Below are positions 1 to 9,147 of a stretch of 45,129 bases of DNA, piece after piece. The position numbers and the translations under genes were made by a program. The first letter of the stretch is position 1. The number at the start of each line of letters is the position of its first letter. The DNA is taken from contig JAFXUP010000128.1 in assembly GCA_017524905.1 (NCBI GenBank), forward strand, positions 1 to 45,129. Direction: 5' to 3'. Under the pieces are notes generated by a model that was not told the origin of the DNA, made no database searches, and saw nothing but the letters and a program-made list of their open reading frames with translations. Origin of the DNA: Acholeplasmatales bacterium (lineage in GTDB: Bacteria; Bacillota_I; Bacilli_A; Acholeplasmatales; Anaeroplasmataceae).

Positions 1-1
1 A

Positions 2-3000
2 AAAATATTTGAAGCTCATCCTTATTTAAATACCATTTTATTTCAAGATGAAGATGGTAAAATTTATAAAACAATAGTAGATGATAAGGTAAATATTGAA
101 TATAAAGAGGTATCTAAATTAGATATTAAGCCTTATCCTTTTAAGCTTTTAAATAATCATTTATATTATTTATGCATATATAAATATAAAGAAGAATTTT
201 ATTTAGATTTAGATTTCCATCATATTATATTTGATGGTACATCTTTTAAATTATTCATAGATGAGCTTATTGCTTTATATGAAGGAAAAAAGATTTTAAA
301 GGAAGAATATAATGCAAATGATTTTGCATTAGATGAAGAAAAAGCTTTAAAATCTAAAGAATATGATAAAGCTAAGTCCTATTTTGAAAAGATGATTGTT
401 GATCCTGAGGTTGATTCAACAATTGTTTATGATAAAAACGATGGAAAAATTGAATATAAAAATTATAATGCAAAGCTTAAGATAAAAGATGATGATATTA
501 AAAAAATAACTAAAAAGCTTAATATTAAAACATCATCATTCCATTTAGCTTCTTTTTCTTATTTATTATCTAAAATGAATATGGATGATAAAGCCTTATT
601 TTTAACTGTAAATAACGGTAGAACAGAAAAGATTAAGAATAATTTTGGTATGTTCGTTAAAACATATCCATTCTATTTAGAATATAAGGATACTGTTAGG
701 GATTATTTATGTGCTGCAAATGAAGAACAGGTAAATAGTATTAATAATTTATTATATCCATTCTCTTCATTAGTTAAGGATTTAGGTATTACAGCTAATA
801 TTTTATTTGCATATCAAGGTGATTTTTTCTATAAATCTAGATTTGAAGGTAAGGACATTTATGCATCTGAAGTCAAAAGAAAAGATGGTAAAGAAAATAT
901 TTCTATTGAGCTTCATAGAGATAATAATGAATATCTTATTTGGGTTGAATATAGAGCTGATTTATATGAAGAAGAATCTATTAAAAATTTAGTTTCATTA
1001 TTTGATAAGGTAGAATCTGAATTCTTAATTAAAGATAAATTAGCTGATATTAATTTAATTACAGATGATATGATGAAAAAATTAGATCAATTTAATGATG
1101 TTTCCTCATCATATATTGATTATAATAATTCAATATTAGATTCATTTAAAAAGGCTTCTAAGAATTATCCAAATAATTATGCAGTTATTTTTAAGGATAG
1201 AAAATATACATATAAAGATGTTGATATTTTAAGTAATAAATTAGGAAATGAATTAATATCTTTAGGTGTTAAAAAAGAAGATGTAGTATCAATTTTAATC
1301 AAAAAGAGCGAATATATTGTTATTGCATCAATAGGTGTTATTAAATCAGGTGCTGCATATCAACCACTTGACCCTACCTACCCAGAGGAAAGATTAAATT
1401 TTATGGTTAAGGATTCAAGTGCGAAGATTCTAATTTTAGATAGAGATTTAGACCATATTATTGATTTTAAAGGAAAAAAGATTTATGTCGATGAAATATC
1501 AAGCTTTAAAAATGATAAGGATACTAATATTAAATTAAATCCAAATGATTTATTTATAATGCTTTATACATCAGGTTCTACAGGTCTACCAAAGGGTGTT
1601 ATGCTAGAACATGGTAATATTAATACATTTGTATCATATTTTAATAAGGCTTATGATGTTAATCAAGAATCTCGTATGGCAGCATATGCTTCATATGGAT
1701 TTGATGCTGATATGATGGATTTATATCCAGCCTTAACAAGTGGTGCGTGTGTTTATGTAATTCCAGAAGAATTAAGATTAGATTTAGTTAAGCTTGGTGA
1801 ATTTTATAATGAAAATAAAATAACTCATAGTTTAATTACAACTCAGGTTGGTCGTCAATTTGCATCTGAAATTGAAGTTAAATATTTGAAGCATTTCTTT
1901 GTTGGTGGCGAAAAGCTAGTACCAATTGAGCCTCCTAAAAATTATGTTTTTCACAATGCTTATGGTCCTACAGAAGGAACAGTTTTTTGTACTGAAAAAA
2001 TAGTTGATAAATTATATTATAGAGTTCCTATTGGTGCTAATTTAAATACATATAAATTTTATGTTTTAGATAAAAATATGAAAAGATTACCACCATTAGT
2101 TACAGGTGAGCTTTATATTTCAGGACCTCAGGTTGCAAGAGGATATTTAAATAGAGATAAGGAAAATAAAGAAGCATTTTTAACTAATCCATTTGATAAT
2201 GATCCTTTATATAAGAGATTATATAAAACAGGAGATATAGTTAGATTATTACCAAATGGTGAGGTTGATTTTATAGGTAGGAAAGATGGACAGGTTAAAA
2301 TTAGAGGATTTAGAGTTGAATTAACTGAGGTTGAAAAGGTGATAAGAGAATTTCCTAATATTTTAGATGCTACAGTTAAGGATTTTACTGACCCAGCTGG
2401 TGTTAAATTTATTTGTGCTTATATAGTTTCAAACGAGAAAATTGATATTAATGCATTAAATAAATTTATTTCATCTAAAAAGCCACCTTATATGGTTCCA
2501 GCTTATACTATGCAAATAGATAAGATTCCTTTAAATCAAAACCAAAAGGTTAATAAAAAAGCTTTACCTTTACCTGAATTAAAGGTAGAAGAAAAGGTAA
2601 TGCCAGAAAATGATTTAGAGCGTGATGTTTATAATATTATTAAGGATGTTTTAGGTCATGAATCATTTGGTGTTACAACTAATTTATATGAAGCAGGCTT
2701 AACAAGTGTTTCATCTATTAGATTAACTATTTTATTATCTAAAAAATTTAAATGTGATGTAAGTAATGATGATTTAGTTTCTAATCCGACTATTAAAGAA
2801 TTAATTAATGCCTTAGGAAGTAAGAATGAAGAAATTAAATTTGAAAAATTAGATTCATATCCTATAACAAAAACTCAAGAAGGTATTTTTGTAGAATCAG
2901 TTTCTATTCCTGATTCAACAACATATAATATTCCTTTCTTATTTAAATTAAGTAATAAGATTGATTTAAATAAATTAAAGGATGCGATTATTGAAACAAT

Positions 3001-6000
3001 TAATAATCACGAATATTTAAAAACAAATTTATGTATGACTGATGATGGAGATATTAAAGCTTTAAGAGAAGAAAGAGAAGCTATAGTATCTATTTTAAGC
3101 GTAGATAAATTAGATAAGAATTCATTAATTAGACCTTTTGAAATTTTAAATGGTAATTTATATAGAGCTGAAATTTATAAAACAAAGGAAGCTAATTATT
3201 TATATTTAGATTTCCATCATATTATTTGTGATGGTACAAGTGAAGCTATTATTTTAAATGATATTAATAATGCTTATTTAAATAAAGAATTAGAAAAAGA
3301 AGAATTCACAGGCTTTGAGGTTGCCTTAAATGAAAAAGAATTATTAAAATCTGATAAATTAGCTAAATCTAAAGAATTTGTTAGTAATTTATTAAAGGAT
3401 ATTGATGGAGAATATTTAATTAAAAAGGATTTAAAGGTTAAAAAGGAATCTAAATTAAGATCATTAGATTTTAATTTAAATATTAATTTAGATAATTTAA
3501 CTAAATATATTAATGATAATAAATTAACATTTAATGCTTATTTTAATTTTGCCTTTGCCTTTACATTATCAAAATATTTATATAAATATGATTCACTTTA
3601 TGTAACTATTTATAATGGTAGAAATCAAGCTAAATTAAATAATACAGTATCAATGCTTGTTAAAACATTACCTGTTTATATTAAATATACCGAAGAAGAT
3701 AATGTTTTAAATAAAATTAAGGAAATGAAGGATAATTTATTAGGATTACAAGCTAATGATTTATATTCATTTGCGGATATTTCAAAGGACTTTGATATAA
3801 AGGCTGACATAATGTTTGCATATCAAGGTGATAATTTTACATTTGATAAAATAGGTGGAGAGCCTGTTGATGTAATATTATTAGAATCAGATACACCAAA
3901 GAGTGCCTTTGGTTTAGATGTTTTCTTAGAAAAAGGTATTTTTAGAGCTCATTTTGAATTTGATGAAGCAATTTATAATGATTATACTATTAATTCATTT
4001 AAGAGATTATTTGAGCTTGTTTTAAATGAATTAATGGTTAAAAAAACTATTAATGAAATTAATTTATTACCTGAAGAGGACTTAAAATTCTATAAAGAAT
4101 TTAATTCATCAAAAGAACCTATTCCTGATATTTCATTTAATAAGCTAGTTGAAAAGCAAGCTTTATTAAATCCAGATAAGATAGCTGTAATAGGAAAAGG
4201 TGGCGAATTTACTTATAAGGAATTTAATGAAAATTGTAATAAGGTTGCCCATAAGCTAATTGATGAAGGTGTAAAGCTTGAAGATAAAGTAATTATGCTT
4301 ATGCCAAGAATAGCTTTAGCGTATGTTGTAAGACAAGGTATTATTAAATCAGGTGGCGCATTTGTTCCAATTGATCCTAAATATCCTTTAGATAGAATTG
4401 AATATATTATTACTAATTCTGGTGCTAAATATTTAATTTCTACAAAAGAAATAATTGAGGATAAAAAAGAATTAATTAAAAATACAAAGGTTAAAGCATT
4501 TGATATCTTAGATATTATGAAATCTAATAAGATATTAAATCCTGATGTTTTAATTCCTTCAAATAGCTTATGCTATATTATTTATACATCTGGTTCTACA
4601 GGTAAGCCAAAGGGTGTTATGATTAGTCATCATAATCTAGTAAATTATGTTTTAGATGGTTCTAATATTGGAACTAAGCTTTATAGAAATATTAAAGGTG
4701 GCGCAATTGGCTGTTCATTTGCATCATTAAGCTTTGATGCTTCACTTCAGGAAGAATGTGTTCCTTTATCACATGGCTATACTGCAGTTATCGCAACTGA
4801 AGAGGAAATTGAAAACCCATTAAAGCTTGCTGAAACTTTAAATAAGTATCATGTAAATATTATGTTTATGACTCCATCTTTTGTATCTAATTTTATAGAT
4901 ATTAAAGAATTTGTAGATGCTATTAAAAATTTCAGTGTTTTAGATATGGGAGCTGAGGCAGTACCTGTTGAATTATGTCAAAAGCTAAGACAATTAGGTG
5001 TAAAGGCTGATATTTATAATGGCTATGGTCCTACTGAAACAACTATTACTTGTACATATCACCATGTAACAGATGAATATGTAACAATTGGTAAACCATT
5101 TGCTAATACAGAAATTTATATGCTTGATAAAGCTGGTCATATCCTACCAATTAATGCCATTGGTGATTTAACTATTGCTGGTGATTCAGTTGGTATGGGT
5201 TATTTAGGATTACCTGAAAAGACAAAAGAAAACTTTATCGAAATTTTTGGTAAAAAGGCATATCGTTCTGGTGATTTAGCAAGATATAACAATGATGGTA
5301 ATATTGAATTCTTTGGTAGATTAGATAATCAAGTTAAATTAAGAGGATTAAGAGTTGAGCTTGATGAAATCGAAAAGGTATTAAATAGCTATCCTAATAT
5401 TTCAAGAAGTATTATTTTAGTTAAAACTAATCAGGTTGATGGTGATTATTTAGCAGCATATTTTACAGCATCTAAAGAAATTGATAAGGACGATTTAACC
5501 CGTCATATGGCTAAATCATTAACTCCTTATATGGTTCCTAAGGTAATGATGCAGTTAGATAGAATTCCTTTAACTCCAAATGGAAAAATAGATAAGAAGG
5601 CATTACCTGAAATTGAAGTTAAAAAGGTTGATAAGAAGGTTACTAAACGGGCAAATGAATTAGAAGCTAAGCTTTGTGAAATTTTTGCTAAAGCATTAGG
5701 AGAAGAATCTGTTGGTGTTGATGAAGACTTCTTTGATTTAGGTGGTACATCTTTATCTGCATCTAAGGTTGCAATGCTTGCATTAAAGGAAAATCTTCCT
5801 ATTGCATATAAGGATATTTTTGAATATTCAACTGTATTAGAATTAGAAGAATATATTAATTCATTAAATGGAAAAGAATCTAAAAAAGAAGAGGATACTA
5901 CACTAGTTGAATATGAATCTTTAAAATATAATAATGTTAAATATATTGATGAAATAAAAGAAGAAAGACCTTTAGGTACTGTTTTACTTACAGGTGCAAC

Positions 6001-7075
6001 AGGCTTCTTAGGTATCCATGTGTTTAAAGAATTATTAGATTTAAAAAAGAAAATGTATTTATTAGTAAGAAGTAAGGGTATTGAGGCTAAGAAGAGATTA
6101 GAAGGCTTAGTAGCTTATTATTTTGATGAACCATTTACAGATTTAATTGATAAATATGTAACTATAATTGATGCTGATATAATTGATGAGGATTTAGAAC
6201 AAAAACTTAATAAGATTAATGTTGATACAATTATTAACTGTGCAGCAATTGTTAAGCATTTTTCATCTGATGATATTATTGAAAGAATTAATGTTGGTGG
6301 TGTTAATAATTTAATTGATATAGCTTTAAAGAAAAAGATTAGATTAATTCAAATATCAACATTAAGTGTTGCTGGTGAAAATATTGATGATAAATTTGAA
6401 TCAACATTTAAGATTAAAGAAAATATGCTATCATTTGGTCAGGATATTTCAAATAAATATGTTCATTCAAAATTCACTGCTGAAAAGAATATATTAGAAG
6501 CTATTGATAAAGGATTAGATGCTAAGATTATAAGAGTTGGTAATCTAATGGGAAGAAATAGTGATGGTGAATTCCAAGCAAATTCTATTACAAATGGCTT
6601 TATGAGAGATTTAAGAGGATATGCTGTTTTACATAAATTCCCTGTAAATTCAATGGATATAGAAGTCGATTTTTCTCCAATTGATGAGGTAGCTAAAACT
6701 ATATTAAAGCTTTCAACAACAAATTCAAAATTCACTCTTTTCCATAGTGCAAATTCTCATATGATTCAAATGGGTGATATTATTTATGCTATGAATTTAT
6801 TAGGATTTGATATTAAGGTTGTAAGTGATAAAGAATTCATTGAATCAATGAAGGAAATGATGGCTGATGAAGAGAAGAATATGCTTGTTTCATCCTTAAT
6901 TTCATATTCATCAAGTGATGCCCATGTTCATTCATTTATAGGATCTGATAATGAATTTACAAATAAGGCTTTATATCATTTAGATTATAAATGGCCTATA
7001 ACAGATAAAGTTTATTTAACTAAGGCAATTGAAGCATTAATGACATTAGGCTTCTTTGAAAGAAAGGATCAATAA
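2..7075 (+). CDS. Two-module NRPS with terminal reductase (5' end outside window)
   Basis: Large nonribosomal peptide synthetase. The frame is open to the left edge, so the first ATG (392) is internal; 2357 residues are visible. Domains by position: condensation C1 (2 to about 1080, HHIIFDG at 218-238), adenylation A1 (about 1110-2580, YTSGSTG at 1565-1585), carrier T1 (Ser codon 2705), C2 (about 2850-4070, HHIICDG at 3215-3235), A2 (about 4120-5610), T2 (GGTS, Ser codon 5750), and a Rossmann thioester reductase R (5950-7075; TGATGFLG at 5990-6013, Tyr at 6458 and Lys at 6470 as a YxxxK pair). Reductase ends of this type release the peptidyl thioester as an aldehyde or alcohol using NAD(P)H. 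Because C1 comes first in what is visible, the product is probably N-acylated or there is more protein upstream. No PPTase or thioesterase gene is in the window. The MATE gene starts 3 nt after the stop. Confidence 0.95.
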   Translation, partial: KIFEAHPYLNTILFQDEDGKIYKTIVDDKVNIEYKEVSKLDIKPYPFKLLNNHLYYLCIYKYKEEFYLDLDFHHIIFDGTSFKLFIDELIALYEGKKILKEEYNANDFALDEEKALKSKEYDKAKSYFEKMIVDPEVDSTIVYDKNDGKIEYKNYNAKLKIKDDDIKKITKKLNIKTSSFHLASFSYLLSKMNMDDKALFLTVNNGRTEKIKNNFGMFVKTYPFYLEYKDTVRDYLCAANEEQVNSINNLLYPFSSLVKDLGITANILFAYQGDFFYKSRFEGKDIYASEVKRKDGKENISIELHRDNNEYLIWVEYRADLYEEESIKNLVSLFDKVESEFLIKDKLADINLITDDMMKKLDQFNDVSSSYIDYNNSILDSFKKASKNYPNNYAVIFKDRKYTYKDVDILSNKLGNELISLGVKKEDVVSILIKKSEYIVIASIGVIKSGAAYQPLDPTYPEERLNFMVKDSSAKILILDRDLDHIIDFKGKKIYVDEISSFKNDKDTNIKLNPNDLFIMLYTSGSTGLPKGVMLEHGNINTFVSYFNKAYDVNQESRMAAYASYGFDADMMDLYPALTSGACVYVIPEELRLDLVKLGEFYNENKITHSLITTQVGRQFASEIEVKYLKHFFVGGEKLVPIEPPKNYVFHNAYGPTEGTVFCTEKIVDKLYYRVPIGANLNTYKFYVLDKNMKRLPPLVTGELYISGPQVARGYLNRDKENKEAFLTNPFDNDPLYKRLYKTGDIVRLLPNGEVDFIGRKDGQVKIRGFRVELTEVEKVIREFPNILDATVKDFTDPAGVKFICAYIVSNEKIDINALNKFISSKKPPYMVPAYTMQIDKIPLNQNQKVNKKALPLPELKVEEKVMPENDLERDVYNIIKDVLGHESFGVTTNLYEAGLTSVSSIRLTILLSKKFKCDVSNDDLVSNPTIKELINALGSKNEEIKFEKLDSYPITKTQEGIFVESVSIPDSTTYNIPFLFKLSNKIDLNKLKDAIIETINNHEYLKTNLCMTDDGDIKALREEREAIVSILSVDKLDKNSLIRPFEILNGNLYRAEIYKTKEANYLYLDFHHIICDGTSEAIILNDINNAYLNKELEKEEFTGFEVALNEKELLKSDKLAKSKEFVSNLLKDIDGEYLIKKDLKVKKESKLRSLDFNLNINLDNLTKYINDNKLTFNAYFNFAFAFTLSKYLYKYDSLYVTIYNGRNQAKLNNTVSMLVKTLPVYIKYTEEDNVLNKIKEMKDNLLGLQANDLYSFADISKDFDIKADIMFAYQGDNFTFDKIGGEPVDVILLESDTPKSAFGLDVFLEKGIFRAHFEFDEAIYNDYTINSFKRLFELVLNELMVKKTINEINLLPEEDLKFYKEFNSSKEPIPDISFNKLVEKQALLNPDKIAVIGKGGEFTYKEFNENCNKVAHKLIDEGVKLEDKVIMLMPRIALAYVVRQGIIKSGGAFVPIDPKYPLDRIEYIITNSGAKYLISTKEIIEDKKELIKNTKVKAFDILDIMKSNKILNPDVLIPSNSLCYIIYTSGSTGKPKGVMISHHNLVNYVLDGSNIGTKLYRNIKGGAIGCSFASLSFDASLQEECVPLSHGYTAVIATEEEIENPLKLAETLNKYHVNIMFMTPSFVSNFIDIKEFVDAIKNFSVLDMGAEAVPVELCQKLRQLGVKADIYNGYGPTETTITCTYHHVTDEYVTIGKPFANTEIYMLDKAGHILPINAIGDLTIAGDSVGMGYLGLPEKTKENFIEIFGKKAYRSGDLARYNNDGNIEFFGRLDNQVKLRGLRVELDEIEKVLNSYPNISRSIILVKTNQVDGDYLAAYFTASKEIDKDDLTRHMAKSLTPYMVPKVMMQLDRIPLTPNGKIDKKALPEIEVKKVDKKVTKRANELEAKLCEIFAKALGEESVGVDEDFFDLGGTSLSASKVAMLALKENLPIAYKDIFEYSTVLELEEYINSLNGKESKKEEDTTLVEYESLKYNNVKYIDEIKEERPLGTVLLTGATGFLGIHVFKELLDLKKKMYLLVRSKGIEAKKRLEGLVAYYFDEPFTDLIDKYVTIIDADIIDEDLEQKLNKINVDTIINCAAIVKHFSSDDIIERINVGGVNNLIDIALKKKIRLIQISTLSVAGENIDDKFESTFKIKENMLSFGQDISNKYVHSKFTAEKNILEAIDKGLDAKIIRVGNLMGRNSDGEFQANSITNGFMRDLRGYAVLHKFPVNSMDIEVDFSPIDEVAKTILKLSTTNSKFTLFHSANSHMIQMGDIIYAMNLLGFDIKVVSDKEFIESMKEMMADEEKNMLVSSLISYSSSDAHVHSFIGSDNEFTNKALYHLDYKWPITDKVYLTKAIEALMTLGFFERKDQ

Positions 7076-7077
7076 AG

Positions 7078-8847
7078 TTGTCTATGGAAAGAAATGCGAA
7101 ATTAATTAATAAAAAATTTATACAATATCTAATACCATCTATTTTAACTATCTTTGCGATGCAATTTGCATCGCTTTTAGATGGTATATTAGTTGGTAAT
7201 TTAATAGGATCAACCGCTCTTTCAGCATCATCTATGGCTGTGCCTATCCTATATATTATACAAATGCCAGGATTAGCCTTAGGTGTAGGTGGTTCTATTG
7301 TGGTTGCATCTCTTTTAGGAAAAAGAGATTTAGATAAAGCTAATAAAGCTTTTTCTGCCTGCTTAATTTATGGAATTGGGGTGTCTTTAATTTTTACAAT
7401 TTTAGCTCCAATTATCTCAAGACCAATTTCTAATTTATTCGCACCTGATTTAAAGGAAGATATATATCAATATGTATTTATATCACTTTTAACAGATCCA
7501 ATTATTGTTTTTGCGTTATTAATAACATCATTTATGAATGTTGATAATAATCCAAGATTATCTACAATTTATTTTATCTTAGCTAATATAGTAAAAATTA
7601 GTTCAATGTTTTTATTTATTAGTGTATTTAAATGGGGAATGTATGGTGCGGCTTTATCAACAGGATTTGGTTTTTTAGTTGGTGGAATAGTAGTTTTTAA
7701 ATATGCTTTTTCTAAAAAAAGAATGCTAAAATTTACATTTAAAATAAAAAATACATTTGCTGATTTAAAGGAATCATTAAAGGCATCAGGTTCCTTAGCA
7801 GTTAACTTTTTATTAACTGCAGTGCAAATGTCTGTTATTAATATTGTTATTGGTAAGCTTGTAACAAGCGTTGCTGATTTGGCTATTTATGGATTAATAT
7901 GCAATATGGTTTTTGTTTTTGATTTAATATCAGGAGGAATAATAGGTGTTATTCCTACAATGTGTGGTATCTTTAATGGAGAAAAGGATATATATTCATT
8001 AAAATCAATTACTAAAAAAATTTATTTATTAAATATAGCATCAGCAATTATAATAACTATTTTGATATTCACACTTCCAAATGTTTATTCTATAGTATTT
8101 GGATTTAATGATCCAGCTTACGAGGATAGAGCTAATTTAATTATTAGAATATTTGTATTCTCATTTATTCCTTATGAATTAAATCGTTTCACAACAAGCT
8201 ATTATCCTTCAGTGAATTATAATTTACCTTCTTATGTAACTGTATTTTTAAGAGAATTCTTATTAGTATTACCTTTATCATTATTCTTATTATATGGTGA
8301 TGGTATAAAGGGTTATGCAATTGCTCAGGTTTTAACTGAAAGCTTAACAGTTATAATCACATATGTTTTTATATTTATATATGAGAAAAAAAGAAAAGTT
8401 GGTAAGGGTATTTTCATGATTGATGATATTAATTATTTATCTTATGATATATCAATTGATAATAATATTGATAATGCTTCTATTGTATCTAGTGAAATTG
8501 CTGATTTCTGTATCAAAAATGAAATAGATAATAGAAGCGCTCAAATGATAAGCTTAGCTGCTGAAGAAATGATTTCTAATATAATTGTTTATGGTTATAA
8601 AAATAAAAAACAAAAATTTATTGATATTAATTTAAAGAAAATTGATGATACATTAATATTGCGTATTAGAGATGATGGAATGCCATTTGATCCAACTAAG
8701 TATAAAAATGATGAGAATTTAGAATATACAACAAGTGGAATCAAGCTTGTGGAAAAGATAACTAATAAAATGATTTATATGAGAATTTTAAATTTAAATA
8801 ATACTGTTTTTGAAATAAATTTAGGAGGAAAAAAATATGGAAATTAA
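7078..8847 (+). CDS. MATE-family exporter fused to RsbW-like ATPase domain
   Basis: 589 residues. Residues 1 to about 450 are a MATE/NorM-type multidrug and metabolite antiporter with about 12 membrane helices. Residues about 465-589 are a cytoplasmic GHKL ATPase of the anti-sigma-kinase (RsbW/SpoIIAB) type: N-box EEMISNI, G1 box IRDDGMPFDP, and SGIKLV near the G2 position. The fusion is read in one uninterrupted frame. The start is TTG at 7078, placed by AAGGA at 7063-7067; ATG at 7084 is the alternative. It follows the NRPS by 3 nt and overlaps the STAS gene by 11 nt, so the NRPS product is the likely cargo (inference) and the STAS protein the likely partner of the ATPase half. Whether the ATPase half phosphorylates the STAS protein or gates transport cannot be told from sequence. 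Confidence 0.92.
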   Translation: MSMERNAKLINKKFIQYLIPSILTIFAMQFASLLDGILVGNLIGSTALSASSMAVPILYIIQMPGLALGVGGSIVVASLLGKRDLDKANKAFSACLIYGIGVSLIFTILAPIISRPISNLFAPDLKEDIYQYVFISLLTDPIIVFALLITSFMNVDNNPRLSTIYFILANIVKISSMFLFISVFKWGMYGAALSTGFGFLVGGIVVFKYAFSKKRMLKFTFKIKNTFADLKESLKASGSLAVNFLLTAVQMSVINIVIGKLVTSVADLAIYGLICNMVFVFDLISGGIIGVIPTMCGIFNGEKDIYSLKSITKKIYLLNIASAIIITILIFTLPNVYSIVFGFNDPAYEDRANLIIRIFVFSFIPYELNRFTTSYYPSVNYNLPSYVTVFLREFLLVLPLSLFLLYGDGIKGYAIAQVLTESLTVIITYVFIFIYEKKRKVGKGIFMIDDINYLSYDISIDNNIDNASIVSSEIADFCIKNEIDNRSAQMISLAAEEMISNIIVYGYKNKKQKFIDINLKKIDDTLILRIRDDGMPFDPTKYKNDENLEYTTSGIKLVEKITNKMIYMRILNLNNTVFEINLGGKKYGN

Positions 8848-9133
8848 AGTATTAAAAAATGATAATATCGTAATTGAATTAAAAGGTAGATTAGATACAA
8901 CAACATCTCCACAATTAGACCAAAAGGTTAAAGAAATTGAAATTGATAAGAATTTAGTTATTATCGATTTTAAGGAATTAGAATATATTTCATCTGCAGG
9001 ATTACGTGTCTTACTTGCAATAAAAAAGATGCTAGAAGCATCTGGTAAAAAATTAGAAATTCATAATGTTAATGAAGTAATTTTAGAAGTATTTAATGTT
9101 ACAGGATTTATAAATGTTTTAAATGTTAAATAG
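8837..9133 (+). CDS. STAS-domain anti-sigma factor antagonist
   Basis: 98 residues, a single STAS domain of the SpoIIAA/RsbV type, close to the usual length. The segment YISSAGLRVLL holds the Ser that anti-sigma kinases phosphorylate in this family. The ATG at 8837 lies inside the end of the MATE-ATPase gene behind GGAGG (8823-8827), so translation is probably coupled. The ATPase half of the MATE protein is the expected kinase and the next gene the expected phosphatase, giving a complete partner-switching triad. No sigma factor follows. Confidence 0.93.
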   Translation: MEIKVLKNDNIVIELKGRLDTTTSPQLDQKVKEIEIDKNLVIIDFKELEYISSAGLRVLLAIKKMLEASGKKLEIHNVNEVILEVFNVTGFINVLNVK

Positions 9134-9147
9134 AAAGTAGTGATATT

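Noticed and set aside
6463..6735. Minus-strand frame inside the NRPS reductase domain
   Set aside because: Shadow of a strongly conserved domain on the + strand, with no start signal.
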